A DNA stretch of 64,000 nt. Origin: Blautia glucerasea. Lineage in GTDB: Bacteria; Bacillota; Clostridia; Lachnospirales; Lachnospiraceae. The notes below the pieces were generated by a model. That model saw only the letters and a list, made by a program, of their open reading frames with translations. It was not told where the DNA came from and did not search any database. The stretch spans positions 1 to 64,000 of the forward strand of contig NZ_JAJBMO010000019.1 in the NCBI RefSeq assembly GCF_020537505.1, in the 5' to 3' direction. Below, one piece after another: positions 17,217 through 26,680 of the stretch (within the stretch, counting starts at the first letter, position 1; every line of letters starts with the position of its first letter). Made by a program: the position numbers and the translations under genes.

Positions 17217-19379
17217 ATGTTCATAGATAGAAGGGAGCATCTTTTGAATATGAAGAATAAATATCTGACAAAGTGTTTATGTATCACCATGGCAGCTGCC
17301 GTGTCCATGAATGGTCCGGTAGGAATTTTTGCCGCAGACGAGGCATCCTTGTCAGGAACCGAAACAGTTATACAGACAGATGAGACACAGGGGAAGACCA
17401 CAGCAGACGAGACTGCACCTACGGTTTCGGAGGCTCCAGCAGAAGCAGACGAGCCATCTTCGGAGCCAACAGAAGCACCGTCAGAACCGGCGGAGCCAAC
17501 AGAAGCGCCGGCAGAGCCTACGGAAACACCAGATCCGTCTGAACCAAGTGTGACACCGGAACCAAGTGACACCCCAGATCCAAGCGTGACACCGGAACCA
17601 AGTGACACCCCAGATCCAAGTGTGACACCGGAGCCAAGTGACACCCCAGATCCAAGTATCACTCCAGAACCAAGTGATACCCCGGATCCCAGTGTGACTC
17701 CTGTCTTGCCGACAGAGAGCCAGCAGAAGGTAGAGGCTCTGATCAAGGAGATTGATGCTGCTTACGCGCTGGAGTTTAATGATGCGAAGAAGACCAAGGT
17801 GGAAGAACTTCGCAAGACATATGACAGTTTTTCCGATGAAGAGAAGGCGGCTGTTACGAACTATAAGCTGCTTACGGATATGGAAAAGACCATCAGCCAT
17901 ATGTCAGAAGCAGCAGATGATCCGGCCAATGGTTTTACAGATGGAACGGATATTCAGGCAATTAACGGTGTGCCGGTTTATTATGCATCCAATCTTCATG
18001 CAGGTAAGGAATTTTATCTGAATAGCCTGCAGGAGAATTATCAGCTGTCATTTTCGGATGATTTTGCAGATATTATGGATCAGATCGAGAAGGAGTATAA
18101 GGAACAGAATCAGCTTACAGATGTATCAGACACCACAGGCGGTGTTACCACATCTGCAGATTCCCTTCTTGTGCGCAACTGGCAGGATATTCTGGCAGTA
18201 TATGTTTATGAGCAGAGCCTTAAGGGAGTTACTTCTTATACCCTGGATGCCTCCTGCAAAGATGACCTTGCAGCTATTTTTGCCCAGATGAATCCGGTTA
18301 TCCGTGATGAGAATGATTCCAGCAGGGTTACGTATGGAAATTACCATATTAATCATTACATTAAGAAGAATAAGATTCCCAAGTCAGAGAGAGGAATCCT
18401 TAAGAAATATCTGGAAACAGACTGTGAGCTTCTCTGTGCCACAGTTACAGCTGCCAAGGGCTTTGTAAGGCAGAGTGTGGGAGAAGATGTATCAGAGGAG
18501 CGTGTAAATGTGATTGCCGCTGCATATTCCCTTGTGGGAAAGATTGGTTATTTCTGGGGCGGTAAATCTACTGTGATCGGAATGGATCCTGAATGGGGAG
18601 CTGTTGAACAGGTTACTGCAGAGGGAAGTCAGAGTACCGGATCTTTGCGGGCATATGGCCTTGACTGCAGTGGTTTTGTTACCTGGGCAGTGATCAATGG
18701 ATATCAGGATCAGGCTATGATCGCAGCGGTTGGAAGTGGTACTTCTGATCAGTGGGAGAGAGCCAATGTAGTAAGCGAAGCAGATGCGCAGCCTGGAGAC
18801 CTTGTTTTCCAGCGCGGTCCGGAAGCTGGAAGCTCCAATCATGTAGGTATTATCTGTGGTAAGACAGATGCAGGCGACTGGATCGTTGTGCATTGTTCTT
18901 CCGGTAAGAATGGTGTTACAGTAGGTGAGGCTTACAGTGCAAGCTTCCGCTATATCCGTCAGCCATCCTTCTATCCGAACGCAGATCAGGTAGCACAGAT
19001 GCGAGGAAGCGGTGAGGCGATCACCACAGCACAGTTTATTACTGGTATTGATGTAGCCAATAATCTTCAGGATCTGATCAATGCGAACCTGTCTACCTCA
19101 GGAGATATGGATACGGTTACCATCGATCCTTCCGGAAATGGAACTGTTTCACCGGGAAGCCTTTATGTTGCAAACAGCCTTCAGGAGCTGTTTGAGGCTG
19201 GACAGCATGTAAGTGTATTCAGCCAGGTGTCTTATGGAGATGCAGCAGAGGTTGGCAGCCAGGATGGTGGAATAGCAGGCAGCGCGAAGGCGGCTCAGAC
19301 AGCAGAGACAGACTTCTCGGGAATTATGGTTACCAATTCCCTTCAGGAACTGTTATCTGCCACAATTGGAATTCAGTGA
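17217..19379 (+). CDS. Secreted NlpC/P60 peptidoglycan hydrolase with Pro-rich repeats
   Basis: A 720-residue exported protein. A signal peptide ends near residue 41 (VGIFAADE). A Thr/Pro/Glu-rich linker contains four 12-residue VTPEPSDTPDPS repeats (residues 112-159) and probably spans the wall. A mixed helical region follows. The NlpC/P60 domain at about 425-590 has catalytic Cys484 (LDCSGFV), His542 (NHVGII) and His559 (VVHC), so it should cleave peptide stems of peptidoglycan. The last 110 residues hold three copies of a VANSLQELF-like motif of unknown role. ATG 17217 has GGGGAG seven bases upstream; an internal ATG at 17250 is the alternative and starts nearer the hydrophobic core. Confidence 0.88.
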   Translation: MFIDRREHLLNMKNKYLTKCLCITMAAAVSMNGPVGIFAADEASLSGTETVIQTDETQGKTTADETAPTVSEAPAEADEPSSEPTEAPSEPAEPTEAPAEPTETPDPSEPSVTPEPSDTPDPSVTPEPSDTPDPSVTPEPSDTPDPSITPEPSDTPDPSVTPVLPTESQQKVEALIKEIDAAYALEFNDAKKTKVEELRKTYDSFSDEEKAAVTNYKLLTDMEKTISHMSEAADDPANGFTDGTDIQAINGVPVYYASNLHAGKEFYLNSLQENYQLSFSDDFADIMDQIEKEYKEQNQLTDVSDTTGGVTTSADSLLVRNWQDILAVYVYEQSLKGVTSYTLDASCKDDLAAIFAQMNPVIRDENDSSRVTYGNYHINHYIKKNKIPKSERGILKKYLETDCELLCATVTAAKGFVRQSVGEDVSEERVNVIAAAYSLVGKIGYFWGGKSTVIGMDPEWGAVEQVTAEGSQSTGSLRAYGLDCSGFVTWAVINGYQDQAMIAAVGSGTSDQWERANVVSEADAQPGDLVFQRGPEAGSSNHVGIICGKTDAGDWIVVHCSSGKNGVTVGEAYSASFRYIRQPSFYPNADQVAQMRGSGEAITTAQFITGIDVANNLQDLINANLSTSGDMDTVTIDPSGNGTVSPGSLYVANSLQELFEAGQHVSVFSQVSYGDAAEVGSQDGGIAGSAKAAQTAETDFSGIMVTNSLQELLSATIGIQ
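17550..17693 (+). repeat. Tandem 36-bp coding repeats
   Basis: Four consecutive 36-base units, each coding for a 12-residue Pro/Ser/Thr/Asp/Glu repeat, followed by a partial unit. The first three units are nearly identical and the fourth has diverged. Copy number may vary between strains by slippage. The antisense frame shows a Gly/Ser/Val-rich pattern that is only a shadow of this repeat. Confidence 0.9.
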
Positions 19380-19383
19380 CGTA

Positions 19384-19424
19384 AAAAGTGCTTCCACACC
19401 CGGTTTCGGGCAGGAAGCACTTTT
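19384..19424. terminator. Bidirectional terminator
   Basis: AAAAGTGCTTCC pairs with GGAAGCACTTTT, with an inner CCCG/CGGG hairpin. It lies between the convergent NlpC/P60 gene and the pduL-type gene. Confidence 0.9.
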
Positions 19425-19473
19425 CATATACTGCGTCAATATAGCAGATACTTAATTTTCCACTGTACCAGAG

Positions 19474-20112
19474 CTAACGGTTGATTCCAGACAATACATC
19501 CTCAATCCATTTGTCTGTATTGTAATTATCATCAAAGAATTTTACAATTACCCCATAAGGCTCCCTTTCATTGGAAAAAGCATTGGCCTCGTCTGTATCT
19601 ACATGCATGGCAAGACGGTAGCTCCAGTCCACACGGACAACCACATCTGCGTAAATAAGGGCCCGGCCGAAGCTTTTGGTGAGGACAAAGACTTCGTCGT
19701 TATCTTTTACCTTAAGAGTAACTGCATCGGCAGGTGTCATGTGGATGTGGCGCTTAGCGACGATCACTCCATGGGAGATGGTGAGTTCGCCTTTGGGACC
19801 GATAAGGGTACATCCCGGAGAACCGGCGGTATCACCAGACTGGCGGATCAGACCGGGAAGTCCGATTTTGCGGGTGTCTGTGAGGGAAAGCTCAATCTGG
19901 GTTTCCCTACGGAAGGGACCCAGGATGGCCATATTCTGATATTCGCCTTTTGGACCTTTTACCGTGAGCCGTTCCTGACAGAGATACTGTCCAGGCTGGC
20001 TTAATTCTTTTATGTAATGAAGCTGGGCATCCTCTCCGAAAAGAAAATGAAAATCTTCCTGGGAGATGTGGATATGCCGGGCTGAGGTTTCAATTGGGAT
20101 CTTGATGCTCAT
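19474..20112 (-). CDS. pduL: PduL-type phosphate propanoyltransferase/phosphotransacylase
   Basis: Transfers an acyl group between CoA and phosphate. The 212-residue sequence shows both halves of the PduL fold, each with a His pair motif: ARHIHIS near the N-terminus and AKRHIHMT near residue 125, which supply the zinc ligands. A GPFR segment (LGPFRRETQIELSLTDT) is typical. No microcompartment shell or diol dehydratase genes are nearby, so this may act as a free phosphotransacetylase. I start at ATG 20112: GGAGG lies seven bases upstream; a further in-frame ATG 36 bases upstream lacks a site and adds an atypical hydrophobic leader. Confidence 0.9.
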   Translation of the reverse strand: MSIKIPIETSARHIHISQEDFHFLFGEDAQLHYIKELSQPGQYLCQERLTVKGPKGEYQNMAILGPFRRETQIELSLTDTRKIGLPGLIRQSGDTAGSPGCTLIGPKGELTISHGVIVAKRHIHMTPADAVTLKVKDNDEVFVLTKSFGRALIYADVVVRVDWSYRLAMHVDTDEANAFSNEREPYGVIVKFFDDNYNTDKWIEDVLSGINR

Positions 20113-20187
20113 GGGAATTCCTCCAATGTAAATTATGATTTCATACAAGTTTAATCTTAATGAAAAAAAATATCAAGCATTTTTTAC

Positions 20188-20214
20188 GTTACTGTGCACA
20201 GAGTGAACAGTAAC
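20188..20214. repeat. Short palindrome with GTTACTG/CAGTAAC ends
   Basis: GTTACTGTGCAC (20188-20199) and GTGAACAGTAAC (20203-20214) are inverted copies with one mismatch, separated by AGA. The right arm recurs exactly at 60091-60102 and in variant form at 17101 and 31482. Confidence 0.6.
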
Positions 20215-20254
20215 CAGTAGCCTTTTTGCAGGAGTATACATAGGAGCGTGTAAA

Positions 20255-21142
20255 ATGAAAAAGCATACAGACAACGGTTTTACCTTTGACATTAAGGAAG
20301 ATCATGCTGTAGTAACAGAAATTGAGGGAGATCCGCAGATCGTAGAAATTCCGGAACTGGTGGATGGAGTGCCAGTGACAGAACTTGGGGAATATTTGTT
20401 CTCGGGGAAGAACTGCCAGCTGATTCGGATTCCCTCCGGTGTGAAGAAGATAGGAAGGTATGGATTTTATAATTGCCGCAATCTGGAAGAAATCTGGTTT
20501 TCCAGTGACTTTACAGATCTTGGAAGTGGAGCCTTTACAGGCTGTCACAGGATCCGCAGGCTGGAGGTGCTGATGAACAGCGAACAGTCCGGACTTAAGG
20601 AGATCCTATCTGAGGTCGGGGAAGAACTCAGGGTACATCTTTATGGGGACGTGGAGGCCATGCTCTGGTTCCCGGAATATTATGAGGAAGGTGTGGAGAA
20701 CACACCTGCCAGAATCCTGATGACGGAGGTTCATGGAAGCGGTTTATATTACCGGAACTGTTTTCAGGGAAAAGTATTCCACTTTCTGGAGTATGACAAG
20801 CGGTTCGAAATGGCAAGAGCCCAGGAATCTGCTGATTTTCTAAGAGAAATGGTTTACGGCAGACTGCACCTGCCAACCGGACTGACTAACCAGGCGAAGG
20901 TACAGTATGAGCAGTATCTAAGAGCACATACGGAGCAGATCGCCTCCGATTTTATCCGACAAAAAAGAGAAGAGGAGCTGGAATGGCTTCTTCATACCTA
21001 TCCTCTTACAAGTGACCAGAAAGAACTGTTTACAGGGCTTGTGACCCTGGCAGACACGGTGAAATCACCGGAGATCCTAAGTATGCTTATGGAATATCAG
21101 AGAGTGCATTTTCCATCCAGAAGGAGAAGTTTTGATCTATGA
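20255..21142 (+). CDS. Leucine-rich repeat (BspA-type) protein, first gene of the MoxR-VWA operon
   Basis: 295 residues, no signal peptide, so cytoplasmic. Residues 22-110 carry BspA-type LRR_5 units (IPELVDGVPVTELGEYLF; IRIPSGVKKIGRYGFYNC; GAFTGCHRIRRLEV). The rest is charged and helical without a known domain. The stop codon overlaps the next start (ATGA at 21139), which ties it to the VWA protein and MoxR ATPase downstream. The LRR part may recruit the complex's target. Similar three-gene clusters occur in Lachnospiraceae but no function is established. Confidence 0.75.
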   Translation: MKKHTDNGFTFDIKEDHAVVTEIEGDPQIVEIPELVDGVPVTELGEYLFSGKNCQLIRIPSGVKKIGRYGFYNCRNLEEIWFSSDFTDLGSGAFTGCHRIRRLEVLMNSEQSGLKEILSEVGEELRVHLYGDVEAMLWFPEYYEEGVENTPARILMTEVHGSGLYYRNCFQGKVFHFLEYDKRFEMARAQESADFLREMVYGRLHLPTGLTNQAKVQYEQYLRAHTEQIASDFIRQKREEELEWLLHTYPLTSDQKELFTGLVTLADTVKSPEILSMLMEYQRVHFPSRRRSFDL

Positions 21143-22518
21143 GTGATCCACAGGAAAGAGAATTGTATAAAGTGAATCCGGTTCATGATGCGCAGGAACG
21201 GGCATTAGCTGCGGAAACGATCTGTCAGGATATTTTATCCAGTTCCAGAAACCGGCTTTATCTGAATATGCGGTTTATGGACTGTGCCCTTTCATCCCTT
21301 GGCTTTCAGGGGGATATGGGAGTGCATCCTGTGGGAACAGATGGCATGGCTCTGTATTATCAGCCAGAAGAGCTGATGGAACTGTTTCGGCGAAGCCAGG
21401 AGAAGGTGAACCGGATTTATCTTCACAGTCTTTTGCACTGTATTTTTCTCCATTGCTTCCCGGAGCGGGATGGGGAGGGAAATCCAGCTGTAGATGTGCA
21501 GTACTGGAATCTTGCCTGTGACATTACGGTGGAAAATATCATCGACGGGCTTTATCTGAAATGTGTGCACCTGCCAGTGTCCATGGTGAAGCGCCAGGCA
21601 TTGCAGCTGATCCTGGAGGAAGGAAAGGTCCTGACAGCTCAGAGAGTATACCGGAAGCTTCAGTCTCTGCATCTGCCTGAGAACAAAATGCAGGAGCTGC
21701 GCAGGGAATTTGTCCAGGATGACCATGTGAAGTGGTACGAAAATCACCCAAACAGTCCCCGGATGTCCCAGCGGAAAAAGAACTGGGATGACATCCGGAA
21801 CCGCATGCAGACGGAGATGGAGACTTTCTCCAAGGAAGCGGGAGAGGGCGGTGAGACTCTTGTAGAGCAGCTTCGTGCCCAGAACCGCAATCACTATGAC
21901 TATAAGGAATTTTTGCGAAAATTTTCTGTTTTAAAAGAAGAAATGAAAGTGGATATGGACACTTTCGATTATATATTTTACAATTATGGAATGAACCTGT
22001 ATGGCAATATGCCGCTGATCGAGCCGTTGGAGACAAAGGAAGAGCGGAAGGTGGAGGATTTTGTGATCGTCATCGACACTTCCATGTCCTGTAAAGGAGA
22101 ACTGGTCCAGAAATTTCTGGAGGAAACCTACAGTGTGCTAAGTGAATCGGAGAGCTTTTTCAGACGGATCCATGTGCACATTCTTCAGTGTGATGAGAAG
22201 GTCCAGTCTGATGCAGTGATCGAAAATGCCATGCAGTTAAAAGAATATATGTCCCATTTCACTGTGAAAGGAGGGGGCGGCACTGATTTTCGCCCTGCTT
22301 TTACTTATGTGGAACAGCTTCTTAGGGCAAAGAAGTTTACAAAGCTTCGGGGACTGATTTATTTTACAGATGGGTATGGAATCTATCCAGCGAAAATGCC
22401 GCCTTACGAGACCGCTTTTGTGTTTATGAAGGAGGATTACCAGGATATTGATGTGCCGCCATGGGCGATCAAGCTGATTCTTGGGGAAGAGGATTTAAAG
22501 GGAACAGAAATCCTGTAG
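21139..22518 (+). CDS. VWA-like protein with DUF2201-type putative metallopeptidase N-terminus
   Basis: 459 residues. The C-terminal VWA domain has an intact MIDAS: DTSMS at about residue 313, the GGTDF Thr, and YFTDGYG. The N-terminal half resembles the DUF2201 metallopeptidase-like domain. Its helix at residues 94-106 reads IYLHSLLHCIFLH, so the HExxH-type motif has Ser in place of the catalytic Glu (H96-S-L-L-H100, H105). It therefore may bind metal without cleaving peptides. VWA proteins next to MoxR ATPases usually act together as chaperone-like or cofactor-insertion machines. Confidence 0.8.
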   Translation: MSDPQERELYKVNPVHDAQERALAAETICQDILSSSRNRLYLNMRFMDCALSSLGFQGDMGVHPVGTDGMALYYQPEELMELFRRSQEKVNRIYLHSLLHCIFLHCFPERDGEGNPAVDVQYWNLACDITVENIIDGLYLKCVHLPVSMVKRQALQLILEEGKVLTAQRVYRKLQSLHLPENKMQELRREFVQDDHVKWYENHPNSPRMSQRKKNWDDIRNRMQTEMETFSKEAGEGGETLVEQLRAQNRNHYDYKEFLRKFSVLKEEMKVDMDTFDYIFYNYGMNLYGNMPLIEPLETKEERKVEDFVIVIDTSMSCKGELVQKFLEETYSVLSESESFFRRIHVHILQCDEKVQSDAVIENAMQLKEYMSHFTVKGGGGTDFRPAFTYVEQLLRAKKFTKLRGLIYFTDGYGIYPAKMPPYETAFVFMKEDYQDIDVPPWAIKLILGEEDLKGTEIL

Positions 22519-22576
22519 GGAAACAAAAAGGGCTGTTTTAAAAGAAATGCCAATCTGTAAAGACGAGGAGAACATT

Positions 22577-24088
22577 ATGAATATCAAACGAGCAAAAGAA
22601 GAGATACGCAACACCATAGAGGCCTATCTTTTAAAAAATAAATATGGGGAATATGAGATCCCCACCATGGCCCAGCGTCCGATCTTCCTCATTGGAGCGC
22701 CAGGAATCGGTAAGACGCAGATTATGGAGCAGATTTCCAGAGAGTGTAAGGTAGGGCTGGTGTCCTATACGATCACCCACCATACCAGACAGAGTGCCAT
22801 TGGCCTGCCTTTTATTTCAAAGAAAGAATTTGATGGTAAAGAGATGGCTGTGACAGAATATACCATGAGTGAAATCGTGGCATCCATCTATGAGAAAATC
22901 CAGGAATCCGGCCTTCGGGAAGGAATTCTGTTTATTGATGAGATCAACTGTGTTTCCGAGACACTGGCTCCTGCCATGCTGCAGTTCCTTCAGTGCAAAA
23001 CCTTTGGAAGCCATAAGATCCCGGAGGGATGGCTGATCGTGGCAGCAGGAAATCCGCCGGAATATAACAAATCTGTCCGGGAATTTGACGTGGTGACCAT
23101 GGACCGTGTGAAGAAGATTCTGGTAGAGCCGGATTTTGACGCATGGAGAGAATATGCTTATGCAAGAGGCATCCATCCGGCGGTGATCTCTTATCTGAAT
23201 ACAAGGCCCTCTAATTTTTATAAGATGGAGAGCACAGTGGATGGCAAGAATTTTGCAACGCCCCGAGGCTGGGAAGACCTGTCCAGGCTAATCCAGGTTT
23301 ATGAGAAGCTGGACAAGACCGTGGATAAGGACGTGGTAGTCCAGTATATCCAGCATCCCCAGATCGCCAGGGATTTTGCCAACTATCTGGAGCTTTTCTA
23401 TAAGTATCGTACCGATTATCAGATCGATGAGGTACTAAATGGCCATATTGATGATATTCTGGTGAAAAAAGCAGCGCATGCTTCCTTTGACGAAAAGCTG
23501 AGTGTTACCGGACTTCTTCTTTCCAGACTGAATAAAGTCTTTGGAAAGGTACAGGCAGAGGAAGAGAAGCTTGCCACTGTGTTTGATCTGTTAAAAGAAG
23601 CCAAAGAGCCTCTTATGGGCGTTCAGAAGGACCAGCCGGTTGTTTATCTGGAGGATGTGAAGAATGGTTATCTGGCAGATTCCGGGATGAAGAAAAAGGC
23701 AGGACTTTTGTCCAGAGAGGATCTCCATCATGACCAGCAGGTCCTGGATACTCTGGAGAAGTATGTGCTGAACCTGAAAAAAGAGAACGTTCAGGCTGGC
23801 GAAGCTGCCTTTTCCTTTCTCAGAGGCTGGTTTAATGAGGAAAAAGAAGGCTATGAGGAAGACTTTGACCAGGCAGCAAGGCAGCTGGAATACGCCTTTG
23901 ACTTTATGGAGAGTGCCTTTGCAGGCGGTCAGGAGCTGGTGGTGTTTATCACAGAGCTGAATACCAGCAGCCCGGCGGTTTCTTTCCTTCAGGAGTATTC
24001 CTGTGAGAGATATTACCGCTATAATAAAGAGCTTCTGTTTCGGGAAAATACCAGAGACATTCTGGAACGGATCCGCCAGCTGGGATAA
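22577..24088 (+). CDS. MoxR-type AAA+ ATPase
   Basis: 503 residues. Walker A is GAPGIGKTQ (residues 40-48) and Walker B is ILFIDEIN near residue 117. A sensor-1-like AAGNPPEYNKS and an arginine-rich region follow. The C-terminal ~250 residues are helical. MoxR ATPases work with VWA proteins, here the gene immediately upstream. Start at ATG 22577, behind GAGGAGA; an ATG at 22547 has no ribosome binding site. The spacing to the VWA gene is 58 bases, compatible with one transcript. Confidence 0.88.
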   Translation: MNIKRAKEEIRNTIEAYLLKNKYGEYEIPTMAQRPIFLIGAPGIGKTQIMEQISRECKVGLVSYTITHHTRQSAIGLPFISKKEFDGKEMAVTEYTMSEIVASIYEKIQESGLREGILFIDEINCVSETLAPAMLQFLQCKTFGSHKIPEGWLIVAAGNPPEYNKSVREFDVVTMDRVKKILVEPDFDAWREYAYARGIHPAVISYLNTRPSNFYKMESTVDGKNFATPRGWEDLSRLIQVYEKLDKTVDKDVVVQYIQHPQIARDFANYLELFYKYRTDYQIDEVLNGHIDDILVKKAAHASFDEKLSVTGLLLSRLNKVFGKVQAEEEKLATVFDLLKEAKEPLMGVQKDQPVVYLEDVKNGYLADSGMKKKAGLLSREDLHHDQQVLDTLEKYVLNLKKENVQAGEAAFSFLRGWFNEEKEGYEEDFDQAARQLEYAFDFMESAFAGGQELVVFITELNTSSPAVSFLQEYSCERYYRYNKELLFRENTRDILERIRQLG

Positions 24089-24131
24089 AAGTGATTGTTT
24101 GCCGGATTTGCAGCAATGATAAGGAGACGGA

Positions 24132-25376
24132 ATGAGAAAAAGAAAACCCTGGAAAATTATTTTTATTATTTTGCTTGTGCTTGCAATTTCCCTGGGCGTA
24201 TTTATTTATCAGCAGCAGTATGAGTCTTCTGATCTGCTTGTAAAGGTAGGAGAGGGGCTTTTGGACAACGCTCCTGAGATTTTCTCCGGGGAGCCTAAGG
24301 AGGTCCGGGATCTGCGGAAACAGGAGGTGGCAGATACAGATACGGAGGGAACCAGTCAGGAATACTATTTTGGGCTGCTGAACGAAGAAGAGCAGCGGGG
24401 CTACCGGGAAATGATAGATGGGATCAAGGCAAGGAAGAAGGAATTTTATCTTACCATCTATGATGACGATACGGTCAATAAGGTTTATCATGCAGTTTTG
24501 ATGGATCACCCGGAGCTGTTCTGGGTACATAACCGGAAGCAGGTGTATAAAACCACCTTCTCAGATGCCAATTATTGCATGTTTTCGCCTGGTTACAGCT
24601 ATACGGATGAGGAAATACAGGAGATTCAGGCAGCAGCAGAGAATGCCTGTCAGAATGTAAGCACACTGCTTCCGGAAGGCGCCGATGATTACGAAAAGGC
24701 GAAAACGGTTTATACGTATCTCATTGACAATGCAGAATATCAGGAATCTGAGGATGACCAGAGTATGGCTGGAATCTTCTGGAAAAAGCAGGCGGTCTGT
24801 GCCGGATATGCAGGGGCAGCCCAGTATCTGCTGGAATATCTTGGAGTTCCCTGTATTTATGTGGAGGGAAGTACCGCAGGAAGTACAGAAGGACATGCCT
24901 GGAACATTATCACCCTCAATGGGGAGTACTATTATTTTGATGCTACCAATGGCGACCAGCCGGAATTTCTGGAGGGAGATGCGGTTCAGCTTGCAGAGCA
25001 TAAGACGATCATATATGATTATCTGTGTCCGTTTCCTTCTGAGTATGAGATGACGTACACACCATCTGAGGAGTTTCCGGTTCCGGAATGTACTGCCACA
25101 GCCATGAATTTCTATGTGCTGAACCAGGGCTGCTTTGACAGCTATGATTATCAGGAAATTCTTGCATACTGTCAGATGCGGTTAAATAACGGGGCGGCAG
25201 TAGTGCGGTTTAAGTTCTCCAGTCAGGAGGCTTTCGACCAGGCGAAGGCAGAATGGATCAACGGAGATGCCATTCAGGAGGCAGCCAGATATTATATGAC
25301 CTTGTATGGTATGAGTCAGGTAGAGTACCATTATGGAATTCTGGAAAATCTGAAAACGATTTATTATATGTTTTGA
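24132..25376 (+). CDS. Membrane-anchored transglutaminase-like protein
   Basis: 414 residues with one N-terminal membrane segment (about residues 8-27, IIFIILLVLAISLGVFIYQQQ). The domain at about 185-310 is transglutaminase-like: the Cys in AVCAGYAGAAQYLLEYLGVPC, the His in EGHAWNII and the Asp in YYFDATNGD form the catalytic triad. It should lie outside the membrane and may act as a peptidase or cross-linking enzyme. It follows the MoxR gene by 43 bases, so the operon couples a cytoplasmic ATPase pair to a surface enzyme. Confidence 0.82.
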   Translation: MRKRKPWKIIFIILLVLAISLGVFIYQQQYESSDLLVKVGEGLLDNAPEIFSGEPKEVRDLRKQEVADTDTEGTSQEYYFGLLNEEEQRGYREMIDGIKARKKEFYLTIYDDDTVNKVYHAVLMDHPELFWVHNRKQVYKTTFSDANYCMFSPGYSYTDEEIQEIQAAAENACQNVSTLLPEGADDYEKAKTVYTYLIDNAEYQESEDDQSMAGIFWKKQAVCAGYAGAAQYLLEYLGVPCIYVEGSTAGSTEGHAWNIITLNGEYYYFDATNGDQPEFLEGDAVQLAEHKTIIYDYLCPFPSEYEMTYTPSEEFPVPECTATAMNFYVLNQGCFDSYDYQEILAYCQMRLNNGAAVVRFKFSSQEAFDQAKAEWINGDAIQEAARYYMTLYGMSQVEYHYGILENLKTIYYMF

Positions 25377-25468
25377 AAATCTATCAACCATTAAAAGAAT
25401 GATTTGCCAGGCGGATTCTGGCAGATGAAGGCTGAAGTGGAATGTGACTTCAGGGAGGAGGTAAAACT

Positions 25469-26665
25469 ATGATTGATATTTTGAAAAATGTGATGAACAT
25501 TGCAGGAAGAGTACATGACATGCAGATTGCAGGCACCTTATTCATGGTGATTTTTGGAGTGGTGCTTGTGTTTGGAATCATGAATTGTGTTCTTGGTTAC
25601 CGGCTGCTTAGATTCTGGATGATGATCTTTGGATTTCTGATCGGAGCAGGCATTGGTCTGTTTGCCGTCTATCAGATCGGATTTGGAGAGAAGCTCTACT
25701 ATGCAGTGGGAATGATTGGTGTGGGATTGATCCTTGCGATCCTTTCCTTTGCGGTGTTTAAGGCTGGTATTTTTATTATGGGTGCTGGAATCGGGCTGAC
25801 GCTTACGGTTTATATTATCCATCCAACGACCTCCTTTAGCTTTTTTATCTGTCTTCTGGCAGGTGTGGGGCTTGGAATGCTGGCTCTTCGCTATGAGCGG
25901 GAAGTGATTATTGTGGGAACCAGTATCTTGGGCGGTATTTTAAGCGGCTTTGCCACAGCCAAGCTGGCCAATATGGAAGAAATCCCCTTTGGAATCATCT
26001 TTTCCGTTGGTTTTGCCCTTGTAGGAATGCTGATCCAGTTTACGATCAATAAACCGAAATATGAGGATGATTACGACGAGGAAGAGGAAGAAGTGCTCCA
26101 GGGAAAGAGAAGAAAAAGAGAAGCTGATGGGGATGAGGAAGAGACAGAGCCAAGGCGCAGATCTTCTAAAGAAAGAAACGAAAAAAATGCAGATAATCGC
26201 AGCGGAGAAAAAAGGGCCAGCAGAAACTCTGCAGGTGGTAAAGCTTCCAGAAAGAAACCAGACATGGAAATGGAAACTGGAAAAAGCGGCAGAAGGAAAC
26301 GTGCAGCTTCTTATGATAACGAGGAATATGATTTCGATGATTCTCCGGCTGCAAGAAGAAAATCCCGTGAGCAGCGCAGAAAACGTCTGGAAGATTACGA
26401 ACAGGAAGAGGATTACAGCTATGAATCTCCTGAGGAAGAGGCTGACGGCAGATACGCCAGAAGGAACCCGGTAGAGGATCTGGATGATGATCTTTCCAAT
26501 GCGGATGACGAAGAAATTGATGAGATTCTGGACGAGTATGGTGTGGATGAGGATGATGTGATCGAGGAATATCTGGAAGACTACTATGGCGAGAACAAGA
26601 AGAAAAAACAGAAAAGCCAGAAAAAACGAAAAAACGGCGCCAGTCCCTATCAGAAGAGAAGATAA
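25469..26665 (+). CDS. TMEM198-like (DUF4203) membrane protein with long charged tail
   Basis: 398 residues. Residues 15-195 hold about seven hydrophobic segments with Gly-rich repeats (GFLIGAGIGLFAVYQIG and similar), as in the DUF4203/TMEM198 family. From about residue 200 the protein becomes a highly charged, low-complexity tail rich in Glu, Asp, Lys and Arg, probably disordered and cytoplasmic. AGGGAGGAGG precedes the start. It is last in the MoxR-VWA gene group and is followed by a terminator. Function unknown. Confidence 0.75.
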   Translation: MIDILKNVMNIAGRVHDMQIAGTLFMVIFGVVLVFGIMNCVLGYRLLRFWMMIFGFLIGAGIGLFAVYQIGFGEKLYYAVGMIGVGLILAILSFAVFKAGIFIMGAGIGLTLTVYIIHPTTSFSFFICLLAGVGLGMLALRYEREVIIVGTSILGGILSGFATAKLANMEEIPFGIIFSVGFALVGMLIQFTINKPKYEDDYDEEEEEVLQGKRRKREADGDEEETEPRRRSSKERNEKNADNRSGEKRASRNSAGGKASRKKPDMEMETGKSGRRKRAASYDNEEYDFDDSPAARRKSREQRRKRLEDYEQEEDYSYESPEEEADGRYARRNPVEDLDDDLSNADDEEIDEILDEYGVDEDDVIEEYLEDYYGENKKKKQKSQKKRKNGASPYQKRR

Positions 26666-26680
26666 TAAAGATTAAAAAAC

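Noticed and set aside
17550..17702. CRISPR-like array
   Set aside because: The repeats are directly tandem with no spacers and are in frame within a coding region. No CRISPR array or cas gene was seen in the window.
17132..17746. Antisense Gly/Ser/Val repeat protein
   Set aside because: It is the reverse reading of the 36-bp Pro-rich coding repeats in the NlpC/P60 gene.
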